Shown one piece after another: positions 17,658 through 27,124 of a stretch of 64,000 bases of DNA. The position numbers were made by a program, and so were the translations under genes. Every line of letters begins with the position of its first letter. Within the stretch, counting starts at the first letter, position 1. The notes under the pieces are model-generated. The model did not search any database and was not told where the DNA came from. It saw only the letters and a program-made list of their open reading frames with translations. Source of the stretch: Armatimonadota bacterium (GTDB lineage: Bacteria > Armatimonadota > UBA5829 > DTJY01); the NCBI GenBank assembly GCA_017993055.1, contig JAGONM010000017.1, forward strand, positions 1-64,000, given 5' to 3'.

Positions 17658-18890
17658 CTAGTCTCGGTCCTCTATCACGTAGACCCCGCCGGACATCAGG
17701 GTCGCGGGGGCGTTCTCCAGCACCACGGTCGAGCCGTCGTCCCCGTAGACCGCGAAATGCCCTGTGACGTTCCTGCCCGTCGGTACGCTGAGGAGTTGAC
17801 GGTCCGGGCCGAGCGCGGCGGTCGGCTCATACGTCGTGCCGTCGTCGCCCACGAAGACGACCTTCTTCTGCAGCCACCGCGCGAACAGCCGGTTGCGGTT
17901 CAGTTCGCCGACCTCGCCCGCGCCGTAGACGAACCCCAGGAGCCGGTCGCCCTTCACGACCCATCCGATCGCCACGATGTACCTGTCCGACTGGTCCCGA
18001 TTCTTGATCAGTTCCTGCGCGGGGCTGAAGGCCATCCCGTCGGTCGAGAGCGCGTACCAGAGCGTGTCGCGGTTCATGTGCAGACCCATGAGGTACCAGG
18101 GCTTCCCGCCGATGACGAACTTCTTCACGTCGTTGACCACCGCGCCCACCTCGAGCGACTTGCCCTCGAACCTGTAGTTCTTGCCGTCCTTCGATGTCGC
18201 GCGGTAGACCCTGCCGAAGTCCGTGAAACTGTTGAAATAGAGGCGATAGACACCGTCCTCGTAGAAGACGACGTTCATCCCGTTGATGTCGGCGTCGGCG
18301 TACTTCTCGTAGCCGTCGATCGCGATTATGTCGCTCATCCTGGCGGGGTAGGGCGCCTTGACGCCGTTCCAGGTCAGGCCGTCGGGGCTGGAGTAGGTGG
18401 ACGGCTTGTTCTTGCCGAGCGCGTCCGGGTATGCGGTGCACATCAGCCTGAACGACCCGTCGGGGAGCCGGACGGCGCTCACGTTGCAGACGTGTATGAA
18501 GTCGCCGTGCTCGATGACGGTCTGCCGATTGTCGAAGTCGAGGAAGTCCTTCGTCTCGACCGAGTAGATGCGGTCGTTCCCGGTCGGGACTCCGTCCCAA
18601 GCGCCGTAGAAGAGCCGCCATCCGTTCTCCATTTCCACCGCGGCGGGCGCGTAGATGTTGCGGTAGACGCCGCTCAGCCGCGGGGCGATCATCGGGTGGC
18701 GCGCATCCGGCAGGATGTTCAACCTGCCGGACTTCCACAGCTCGGGGTCGAACCTGCCCGCTCCGACGCCGTGTATCTCAGCGGTGCCGAGTTCCGCCTG
18801 CCCGCCGACCTGCCGGATGGAAGGCGCCGCCATGCACATCACCTCCGTCACGAGAACCAGCGCACACATACCGATCAGTCTGAGCGTCAT
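17658..18890 (-). CDS. secreted five-bladed-propeller glycosidase-like protein (GH43/GH130-like)
   Basis: A 410-aa protein with a signal peptide (about 1-22). It then shows propeller-type blades with repeated surface motifs: YAPAAVEMENGWRLFYGAWD, STYSSPDGLTWNGVK, YEDGVYRLYFNSFTDFGRVY and DTLWYALSTDGMAFSP. These are typical of GH43, GH68 and GH130-related five-bladed propellers that hydrolyse or phosphorolyse arabinose-, xylose- or mannose-containing glycans. I cannot assign the three catalytic acids with certainty, so activity is unproven. GAGAGGAG precedes ATG 18890. The next gene downstream is the endonuclease-like gene, 135 bp away with its own promoter. Confidence 0.6.
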   Translation of the reverse strand: MTLRLIGMCALVLVTEVMCMAAPSIRQVGGQAELGTAEIHGVGAGRFDPELWKSGRLNILPDARHPMIAPRLSGVYRNIYAPAAVEMENGWRLFYGAWDGVPTGNDRIYSVETKDFLDFDNRQTVIEHGDFIHVCNVSAVRLPDGSFRLMCTAYPDALGKNKPSTYSSPDGLTWNGVKAPYPARMSDIIAIDGYEKYADADINGMNVVFYEDGVYRLYFNSFTDFGRVYRATSKDGKNYRFEGKSLEVGAVVNDVKKFVIGGKPWYLMGLHMNRDTLWYALSTDGMAFSPAQELIKNRDQSDRYIVAIGWVVKGDRLLGFVYGAGEVGELNRNRLFARWLQKKVVFVGDDGTTYEPTAALGPDRQLLSVPTGRNVTGHFAVYGDDGSTVVLENAPATLMSGGVYVIEDRD

Positions 18891-18919
18891 TCCGCAACTC
18901 CTCTCTGCGCTGCATGAAC

Positions 18920-19486
18920 TCATTCACCGGAATCCTCAGGGTTGACGAGCTTGTGCCGACCCCTCACCGGCGGCTTCACCAGGCAGTTCACGATCTCCCC
19001 GACGTACATGCGGTGGTAGTCCTTCTCCGGGTACCACTGCGTGTCCACCAGCGGATCGAGGAAGCGCGTCGGGTCGAGGTCCTGGAAGTAGATCTTGCGG
19101 CACTCCATCACCATGTGCGCCTCCGCGAACGACGTCGTGCCCTCGAGCATCCCCGGTATCGGAGTCAGTCCCGACTCGGCGACCTTGTCCCCGTCCCTGC
19201 CCGACTTCTGGCCGAGGAGTTGGAGCGCGCGCTTGTGCTCGTTCTCGAAGAAGGCGCAGGTGAAGGTGTCGTTACTCTCGAGGAACTCGTATGTGTATCT
19301 CGTCGGCCTGATAACGATCATCACGACGTCTTTGTTCCACAGCACGCCGAGCCCGCCCCAGCCGGCGGTCAGCGTGTTGAACGAGTCCGGCGGCCCGGCG
19401 GTGACGAGAAACCAGTCCTTGACTATCAGCGTGAACGGGTTGAACTGCAGTTCCTTGGGGTTTATCTTTCGGAAAGCCGACTTCAT
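18920..19486 (-). CDS. flavin reductase-like FMN-binding split-barrel protein
   Basis: A 188-aa protein of the flavin reductase/FMN-binding split-barrel family. FLVTAGPPDSFNTLTAGWGG, WNKDVVMIVIRPTRYTYEFL and FTCAFFE are the usual core strands. Such proteins reduce FMN with NAD(P)H or carry FMN in small reductases. I prefer ATG 19486 because CGGGAG lies just upstream. ATG 19507 overlaps the TGA of the upstream lipoprotein gene and would add seven residues; it is the alternative if translation is coupled. It lies between a lipoprotein gene and a secreted propeller gene. Confidence 0.8.
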   Translation of the reverse strand: MKSAFRKINPKELQFNPFTLIVKDWFLVTAGPPDSFNTLTAGWGGLGVLWNKDVVMIVIRPTRYTYEFLESNDTFTCAFFENEHKRALQLLGQKSGRDGDKVAESGLTPIPGMLEGTTSFAEAHMVMECRKIYFQDLDPTRFLDPLVDTQWYPEKDYHRMYVGEIVNCLVKPPVRGRHKLVNPEDSGE

Positions 19487-19503
19487 TGCGTATCTCCCGG
19501 CCG

Positions 19504-19932
19504 TCATTTGACCGCGGCCTTCGTAACGGTCACCGCGATCTTCGTGGGGCCCTGCGCGGGCTGCTCGATCACGATCAGGCTCGACTCCTTGCCCGCGGCG
19601 CGGGTGAAGCCCGCAACCCGCGACTTCCCGATCTTCTTCTCTGCGCGCGCCTTGTAGCCCGTGAGGTTCTTTCTGTAGAAGGCAGCAACCTCGTCCAGGC
19701 CGTCCTCGGTTACGAAGCTGACCATCATCACCTCGCCGCCGAGGTCGTTCGTGCCGGTCGCGAGGTCCCCGTCCAGGTCCGCCCCAGGATATATCGGCAT
19801 CCCGAGTTCCGCCTGCATCGCCTTCAGGGTCTCGGACTGCTCGTCCGCCGCGGGCGGCGGCGCGCTCTTCCCGCACCCGACTACCCCCAGCACTATGACG
19901 CACAATGTCAGCATCAGGCTGATGACTCTCAT
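19504..19932 (-). CDS. small lipoprotein of unknown function
   Basis: A 142-aa protein with a lipoprotein signal peptide: the hydrophobic stretch MLTLCVIVLGVVGCGKS contains a lipobox with Cys20. The mature part has a short Pro/Ala-rich linker, then MPIYPGADLDGD and LDEVAAFYRKNL. That pattern is seen in small exported proteins with a strand-helix-strand fold that compare a state or level variable. I do not recognise the family. GGAG precedes ATG 19932. It is followed at once by the flavin-reductase-like gene and preceded by nadE at 36 bp, so the three are probably one operon. Confidence 0.75.
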   Translation of the reverse strand: MRVISLMLTLCVIVLGVVGCGKSAPPPAADEQSETLKAMQAELGMPIYPGADLDGDLATGTNDLGGEVMMVSFVTEDGLDEVAAFYRKNLTGYKARAEKKIGKSRVAGFTRAAGKESSLIVIEQPAQGPTKIAVTVTKAAVK

Positions 19933-19967
19933 GTCGTTCTCCTTGTCGAACGGCACCGCGCCGCCCC

Positions 19968-21689
19968 CTATTCCTGATACCTGTTCGTAATCGGCAGCCT
20001 GCGGTCCTTGCCGAACGCCTTCGGGGTGATCTTCACCCCCGGGGGCGCCTGACGCCGCTTGTACTCGCTTCGGTCCACCATCCGGGCTACGCGCTCGACG
20101 GTCGCGCCGTCGAAACCCATCGCGGCGATATCGGCCGCGCACTTGTCCTCCTCGACGTACGCATGGAGTATCGGGTCGAGCACGTCATACGGCGGTAAGG
20201 AGTCCTCGTCCCTCTGGTCCGGGCGAAGCTCGGCGGACGGCGCGCGCTCGATGATGCTCTGCGGGATGACCTGGCCCAACGAGTTCCGGTAGTTCGCCAG
20301 CTCGTAGACCAGCGTCTTGGGAACGTCCTTCAGGGGGTTGAACCCGCCGGCCATGTCGCCGTAGAGAGTGCTGTACCCCACCGATATCTCGCTCTTGTTC
20401 CCCGTGGTGAGCACCAGCCAGCCGAACTTGTTGGAGAGCGCCATCAGGATGTTTCCCCGCGCCCTCGCCTGAAGGTTCTCCTCCGCGATACCCTGCCCGG
20501 TGCCCGCGAAATCATCGGCCAGCGTCTCGAGGTACGCCTCGAAAACCTGCTCGATCGGTATCAGGCGATGCTCGATGCCGATGCGCTCGGACGTCGAGAC
20601 CGCGTCGCTCTGGGTGCCTTCCGACGAGTACCTGGAAGGCATCACGACGGCGACCACCCGCTCCTTCCCGAGCGCGTCTGCGGCGATCACGGCCGTCAGC
20701 GCGGAGTCAACCCCCCCGCTCATCCCCAGCACGACCCGTTCGAACCCGTTCTTCTCGACATAGTCCCGCGTGCCGAGCGTCAGCGCCTTGTAGATCTCCT
20801 CGAGCCGCTCAGGCGGCTCGGTCAGACAAGACGGGAGCGCCGGCCGCTCCTCGCTTCGCATGAGGCTGGGGGGAGGGGTCCGTACCTGCACCCGCTCGAC
20901 CGCCGCATCGCTCAGTTCGGACGGAGCCTCGTCCCCCCGCAGATGCCGCGCCTCCTGCGGGTCGAGGTCGACGAGCACCAGTGCCTCCTCGCACGAAGGC
21001 CCCCTGCAGATCGTCCGGCCGTCCGGGCCGAACACCATCGAGTGGCCGTCGAACACTAGTTCATCCTGCCCGCCGACGAGGTTTCCGTAGACGAAGAAAC
21101 ACCGGTTGTCCGACGCGCGGGACGAGAGCATCTCCTCGCGGGTCTTCCACTTCCCGGCGTGGAACGGGGACGAGTTGACGACGATGATGATCTCGGCGCC
21201 GGCCGCCGCCATCGGCTTGTGGGGGCCGTCGGGGTGCCAGCTGTCCTCGCAGACCTCGACGCCGAACACCGTGCCGAGCGCCTCGAAGACCCTCAGGCTG
21301 CCGCCCGGCTCGAAGTAGCGATCCTCGTCGAAGACGCCGTAGTTCGGCAGGTGGACCTTGCGGTGGACGCCGATCAGTTCTCCGTCCGAGATGACCGCCG
21401 CCGAGTTGTAGAGCCTCACGTCCTGCTCGACGAAGCCGACGATCGAGATGATGCCCCTGGACGCGGCGACGATCCGTTCGAGGCATTCCATGTTGCCGCG
21501 GACGAACCCGTTCTTGAGCAGCAGGTCCTCAGGCGGGTAACCGGTGATCGCAAGCTCGGGAAACGATACGACTTCCGCCCAGGCTTCCCTCGCGCGGCCG
21601 ATGCAGTCTGTGATCCTGCGCGTATTCCCGTCCAGATCGCCGACTGTAGCGTTGATCTGGGCGATTGCGATCCTCACCGGCGCGCTCAT
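19968..21689 (-). CDS. nadE: glutamine-dependent NAD+ synthetase
   Basis: A 573-aa two-domain enzyme that amidates nicotinic acid adenine dinucleotide to NAD+ using glutamine. The N-terminal nitrilase-type glutaminase has Glu45 (FPELAITGYPPEDL), Lys111 (HRKVHLPNYG) and Cys147 (VCEDSWHPDG). The C-terminal synthetase has the ATP pyrophosphatase loop GMSGGVDSALTAV near residue 316, and SEISVGYSTLYGDMAGGFNP. The size and domain order are normal for the family. ATG 21689 is the only start that keeps the conserved RIAIAQINATVGD opening close to the N terminus. The promoter is at 21723-21752. Confidence 0.97.
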   Translation of the reverse strand: MSAPVRIAIAQINATVGDLDGNTRRITDCIGRAREAWAEVVSFPELAITGYPPEDLLLKNGFVRGNMECLERIVAASRGIISIVGFVEQDVRLYNSAAVISDGELIGVHRKVHLPNYGVFDEDRYFEPGGSLRVFEALGTVFGVEVCEDSWHPDGPHKPMAAAGAEIIIVVNSSPFHAGKWKTREEMLSSRASDNRCFFVYGNLVGGQDELVFDGHSMVFGPDGRTICRGPSCEEALVLVDLDPQEARHLRGDEAPSELSDAAVERVQVRTPPPSLMRSEERPALPSCLTEPPERLEEIYKALTLGTRDYVEKNGFERVVLGMSGGVDSALTAVIAADALGKERVVAVVMPSRYSSEGTQSDAVSTSERIGIEHRLIPIEQVFEAYLETLADDFAGTGQGIAEENLQARARGNILMALSNKFGWLVLTTGNKSEISVGYSTLYGDMAGGFNPLKDVPKTLVYELANYRNSLGQVIPQSIIERAPSAELRPDQRDEDSLPPYDVLDPILHAYVEEDKCAADIAAMGFDGATVERVARMVDRSEYKRRQAPPGVKITPKAFGKDRRLPITNRYQE

Positions 21690-21722
21690 CTCGCGGTTCC
21701 TCCTGTTCGGGCGTGCATGATG

Positions 21723-21752
21723 AGTATACCTGCATGGGGCGGGATTGTTCAA
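21723..21752 (-). promoter_or_regulatory. sigma-70 promoter of nadE
   Basis: On the minus strand TTGAAC (21752-21747) and TATACT (21728-21723) are 18 bp apart, with the start predicted near 21716. I saw no NadR- or NrtR-like palindrome. Confidence 0.65.
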
Positions 21753-21783
21753 GCGGGCGCGGCTCCTTCGGGGTTCGCGCCGT

Positions 21784-23076
21784 TCAGATCTCTCGGAAGG
21801 TCTCGTGAATCAGTCGGCGTGTGCTCTCCACGATGATCTCGCCCGCGTTCTCCGCGAGTTTGCTCGACCATGCCGGCCACACGGAGTACCCACCGTGCGC
21901 AAACGCCTCTTTCGTCGGAACGTAGCCGACATGTCCGTCGGTCAGCTCGCTCACGATGGTGACGCGCACGGGCGACGAATCCTTTATCGCGATGCCGAAC
22001 TCGACGTAGAGTTCCGCCGGGTTCGTGCAGATGACGGCGTCCCCCAGCCGCAGGACGTTCAGGCGGACCTCAACGGGGCTCTCCTCGCGGAGCATCCGGG
22101 GCCAGTCGTCACGATACGGCGCGAAGTAGTCCCTGCCCCACGCGAGCTTCTCCGGGTCGAAATCGGTCGGATACGGGCGGATCGGGATCTTCTCGACCGT
22201 CTGTGCGAGGCGGATCATCGGGTCGGCCATCGGCTCGGTCGTCGAGGTGATCACCTTCAGGACCTCCGCGCCGATGTAGGTTCCACACCGCTCCCAGCCC
22301 TCCTCGCCGTACCAGGGCCGGTCGCGCTCGGGGTTGTTCTCGAGCTGCATGGGCGAGGTGTTCCCGGCAGCACCTGTGAGATACACGACACCGACCGCAT
22401 CGCCCAGGTTTCGCCGGAGAAACGCGCGCAGTGAGCCGGGGATATCGGCGCTGTAGAAGCAGTCGCCTTCCATGGTCGTCGGATGCGTGGCGAATGAGGG
22501 TATCACGACCTTCAGCCCGCCGTCTGAGGACCTCCGCGCGAAGATCACCGGCAGCCGCCCGTCGCGCGGGCCTTCGAGGCCGTCGAAGTCGTCGTTCCAG
22601 CTCCCGTGGTACATATCCGCCCGGCCGTCGGAATGGCATCCCCGGCGGTTGAACCCGAGTTCGTCGAGCCAACCGGTCCCAGCGTATAGATTCACCTCTT
22701 CCAGGTCATTGAGCGCCCGGCCGATCACCTCGATGAGCGACGCCCGCAGCCCGTCCATATACTCCGGGCTCACCTCGCCGACGGAACGGGTGTTGGTGCA
22801 GGGACCGACGTGCGTGTGCGTGCAGGCGATCAGGACCGAGCGTGCCGCGATGCCGAACTGCTCGCGGCAGAGCGCCTGCACCTCGTCGGTGAACTCGATC
22901 GGCAGGTAGAGCAGGTCGCACGAGACGATCACGACCTGCTGCGAGCCGTCATCGAAGGCGGCGGCATTGGCGGTCAGCTGATCGTGCGTGTATTCCCCGA
23001 CCCTCCGGTGAAGCTGCCCTGCGACGCAAAGCGGCTTGTCAGGGGTGATGTCCACCCAGGCGGTTCCCGCTCGCAT
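21784..23076 (-). CDS. neutral/alkaline ceramidase-like protein
   Basis: A 430-aa protein resembling the N-terminal catalytic part of neutral ceramidases. It begins MRAGTAWVDITPDKP, has VIVSCDLLYLP, the metal-site phrase ACTHTHVGP, and YLTGAAGNTSP. ITGAAGN/THTH-type motifs are diagnostic of this superfamily. Zn-dependent amidase activity is likely, but many bacterial members lack the C-terminal Ig-like domain of true ceramidases, as here, and their substrates are unknown. No signal peptide is visible, so it is probably cytoplasmic. AGGAGG precedes ATG 23076. A palindromic repeat separates it from the GH78 gene. Confidence 0.8.
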   Translation of the reverse strand: MRAGTAWVDITPDKPLCVAGQLHRRVGEYTHDQLTANAAAFDDGSQQVVIVSCDLLYLPIEFTDEVQALCREQFGIAARSVLIACTHTHVGPCTNTRSVGEVSPEYMDGLRASLIEVIGRALNDLEEVNLYAGTGWLDELGFNRRGCHSDGRADMYHGSWNDDFDGLEGPRDGRLPVIFARRSSDGGLKVVIPSFATHPTTMEGDCFYSADIPGSLRAFLRRNLGDAVGVVYLTGAAGNTSPMQLENNPERDRPWYGEEGWERCGTYIGAEVLKVITSTTEPMADPMIRLAQTVEKIPIRPYPTDFDPEKLAWGRDYFAPYRDDWPRMLREESPVEVRLNVLRLGDAVICTNPAELYVEFGIAIKDSSPVRVTIVSELTDGHVGYVPTKEAFAHGGYSVWPAWSSKLAENAGEIIVESTRRLIHETFREI

Positions 23077-23097
23077 GGTTGTCCTCCTTCATCTCCC

Positions 23098-23221
23098 TAG
23101 TCCACGAAGGTGGACTTCGTGCACTTGTAGCCGTGGTTTCAACCGCCCGGTAGAAACATCCCCCCGGCGACTGAAGTCACGGCAACAACTGCACGAAGTG
23201 TCCCTGCGGACACTGGGACTA
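23098..23221. repeat. about 124-bp imperfect inverted-repeat element
   Basis: The outer ends are TAGTCC (23098) and GGGACTA (ending 23221). The left arm contains ACTTCGTGCACTTGTAGCCG and the right arm its near-complement, with TCACGGCAACAACTGCACG. The arms pair over roughly 55 bp with mismatches. It occupies the whole gap between two minus-strand genes and ends 2 bp before the GH78 stop codon. It codes for nothing and resembles a MITE or a large REP-like element. Confidence 0.75.
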
Positions 23222-23223
23222 AC

Positions 23224-25596
<2,373 letters not shown>

Positions 25597-25616
25597 TATG
25601 TCACTCCTTGGCTCGA

Positions 25617-25654
25617 TTTTCCATTTTGCACTCTGCATTTTTCATTTTGCATGT
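25617..25654. repeat. AT-rich reiterated CATTTTGCA tract
   Basis: CATTTTGCA, CTCTGCATTTTT and CATTTTGCAT follow each other within an otherwise GC-rich region, upstream of the GH78 gene. It is a short low-complexity tract of a type often seen as dispersed intergenic repeats. A single copy is visible here. Confidence 0.6.
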
Positions 25655-25682
25655 CGCCTTTCCCTGCCTGGCGGTACCTACG

Positions 25683-25745
25683 GTCATGCTGAACTTGATT
25701 CAGCATACAGGGAAAGGATGGATGCTGAATCAAGTTCAGCATGAC
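25683..25745. repeat. 63-bp double-hairpin dispersed repeat, copy B
   Basis: Begins GTCATGCTGAACTTGATTCA and ends CAGCATGAC. Both halves are of the TGCTGA/TCAGCA type, so the element is nearly a full palindrome. It lies between divergent genes (GH78 and the esterase). Confidence 0.85.
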
Positions 25746-25816
25746 AACGGTGTGCGAGGCAGGAACAGAAGATACCCATCGGGAAATGGTAAGTCAGCAC
25801 CACACGGAGGAAACAC

Positions 25817-26560
25817 ATGTATCACACGCCACTGATTCTTCTGCTAATCATAGTTCTGCTTGCCGGCACTGCCCTCAGCGCCGTCGCCGACACCCCGACG
25901 AAGGACGTCGCGAAGGGCTTCATCGCCAAGACGATGACCATCGCCGACAAGGAGATCAAGTACGTCGTCTACGTCCCAACGACCTATGACCCCAAGAAGC
26001 CGATGCCCACAATCATCTTCCTGAATGGCGCGGGCGAATGCGGGCAGGACGGTTGGCGTCAGGTCTTCCACTTCGGCGGAGCGATCATGCTGAACCCGGA
26101 GAAGTGGCCGTTCATCGTCATCTTTCCGCAGAAACAGAACAAGGAGTCGTTCTGGGAGGACGAAGGGCCGGTCGTGATGACCGCGCTCAAGCAGACCGTG
26201 AGGGAGTACAATGTGGATCTCACGCGGCTCTATCTGACGGGACTCTCTCAGGGCGGACACGGCACTTGGGCGATCGCATCGAAGCATCCCGATATGTTCG
26301 CGGCGATCGCGCCGGTCTGCGGCTGGGGCGACGAGAAGATCGCTGCCAAGCTCGCGAAACTGCCGATATGGACGTTCCACGGCGACGCGGACCAGGCGGT
26401 TGACGTCGAGCGCTCGAAGGATATGAAGAAGTGGGTCGAGGCCGCCGGCGGCGAGGTGAAGCTGACCGTCTACCCCGGAGTCGGGCACAACTCGTGGGAC
26501 AACGCCTACCGGAACGAGGAACTCGGAGCGTGGTTCCTACAGTTCAGCAAGAAGGAGTGA
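25817..26560 (+). CDS. secreted alpha/beta-hydrolase esterase (CE1/polyhydroxybutyrate-depolymerase-like)
   Basis: A 247-aa protein with a signal peptide (about 1-25). The alpha/beta-hydrolase core is complete: oxyanion segment IIFLNGAGECG, nucleophile elbow GLSQGGHG, acid in FHGDADQAVDVE, and His in YPGVGHNSWDN. Single-domain secreted proteins of this shape include feruloyl and acetyl-xylan esterases and other polysaccharide deacylases, which fits the many glycosidases around it. The substrate is inferred, not shown. GGAGG precedes ATG 25817. It is followed by the direct-repeat-flanked HicBA pair, which looks like an insertion between this gene and the large glycosidase. Confidence 0.8.
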   Translation: MYHTPLILLLIIVLLAGTALSAVADTPTKDVAKGFIAKTMTIADKEIKYVVYVPTTYDPKKPMPTIIFLNGAGECGQDGWRQVFHFGGAIMLNPEKWPFIVIFPQKQNKESFWEDEGPVVMTALKQTVREYNVDLTRLYLTGLSQGGHGTWAIASKHPDMFAAIAPVCGWGDEKIAAKLAKLPIWTFHGDADQAVDVERSKDMKKWVEAAGGEVKLTVYPGVGHNSWDNAYRNEELGAWFLQFSKKE

Positions 26561-26568
26561 GCAGCAAC

Positions 26569-26584
26569 CAGTTGGGGCGGGAGT
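26569..26584. repeat. direct repeat, left flank of hicBA
   Basis: CAGTTGGGGCGGGAGT is identical to 27048-27063. It is embedded in a longer, less similar repeat that includes GCTCC about 20 bp further on. Confidence 0.75.
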
Positions 26585-26628
26585 AGCACACCTGCGCTCC
26601 GGTGGTATAATGGTGGGAGGTGGACAAG

Positions 26629-26835
26629 ATGACGTTCAAAGCGATAATCCACGATGCCGAAGAAGGCGGCTTCTGGGCCGAAGTCCCCGCTCTTCCAGGC
26701 TGTGTCACCCAGGGCGAGACTCTTCAGGAACTTCACGATAACTTGCGAGAGGCCATCCGAGGCTGCCTCGCAGTCCTGAACGACCGGAAGGGTTCGCCCG
26801 AGCGCGTTCGCGAGGTCGTGGAGATCTCGGTGTGA
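26629..26835 (+). CDS. hicB: HicB-family antitoxin
   Basis: A 68-aa protein of the HicB/UPF0150 family. It has FKAIIHDAEEGGFWAEVPAL and PGCVTQGETLQEL, the partial RNase-H-like fold that masks the toxin's active site. It is short and lacks an added DNA-binding domain, so autorepression would need a separate determinant. ATG 26629 is preceded by GGGAGG at a spacing of 8; the in-frame GTG at 26620 overlaps that site. The gene ends in TGA overlapping the GTG start of hicA, so the two are coupled. The order antitoxin then toxin is common in non-enteric hic loci. Confidence 0.88.
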   Translation: MTFKAIIHDAEEGGFWAEVPALPGCVTQGETLQELHDNLREAIRGCLAVLNDRKGSPERVREVVEISV

Positions 26836-27032
26836 AGGCCTACTCGGGCAGAGAGATCATCAGGCTCCTCAGATCTCACGGTTGGCAAATCGCCCGCGTC
26901 GAAGGTAGCCACCACATCCTCACCAAGCCCGGGCGTGACGAAACGATCTCCGTGCCGGTTCACGGGAATCATAGCCTGAAGAGCGGCATCGTGCACTTCA
27001 TCCTGGGAACCGCCGGTATCAGACCCGAGTAA
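26832..27032 (+). CDS. hicA: HicA-family mRNA interferase toxin
   Basis: A 66-aa double-stranded-RNA-binding-domain toxin. SGREIIRLLRSHGWQ opens the fold, and the catalytic region is VEGSHHILTK, with the conserved GSHH histidine. HGNHSLKSG completes the family pattern. It would cleave mRNA and slow growth when HicB is lost. It starts at GTG 26832 overlapping the hicB TGA (GTGA). The pair of genes together with both direct repeats spans only 495 bp, between an esterase and a glycosidase gene. Confidence 0.92.
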   Translation: MKAYSGREIIRLLRSHGWQIARVEGSHHILTKPGRDETISVPVHGNHSLKSGIVHFILGTAGIRPE

Positions 27033-27047
27033 CCGGTTGCCGGTCAT

Positions 27048-27063
27048 CAGTTGGGGCGGGAGT
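27048..27063. repeat. direct repeat, right flank of hicBA
   Basis: An exact second copy of CAGTTGGGGCGGGAGT, 479 bp from the first. CCCGCTCC follows at 27068-27075, as a similar CTGCGCTCC follows the left copy. Confidence 0.75.
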
Positions 27064-27124
27064 TGTACTCCCGCTCCTTCGCGGGTCTGAAGGAAGCCTC
27101 TGCCCATCCGCCGAAGGAGACAGC

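Noticed and set aside
26606-26611. TATAAT with an extended TGG in front of hicB
   Set aside because: The predicted start would fall at about 26617, inside the Shine-Dalgarno sequence (26615-26620), and there is no -35. Probably chance, or transcription comes from further upstream.
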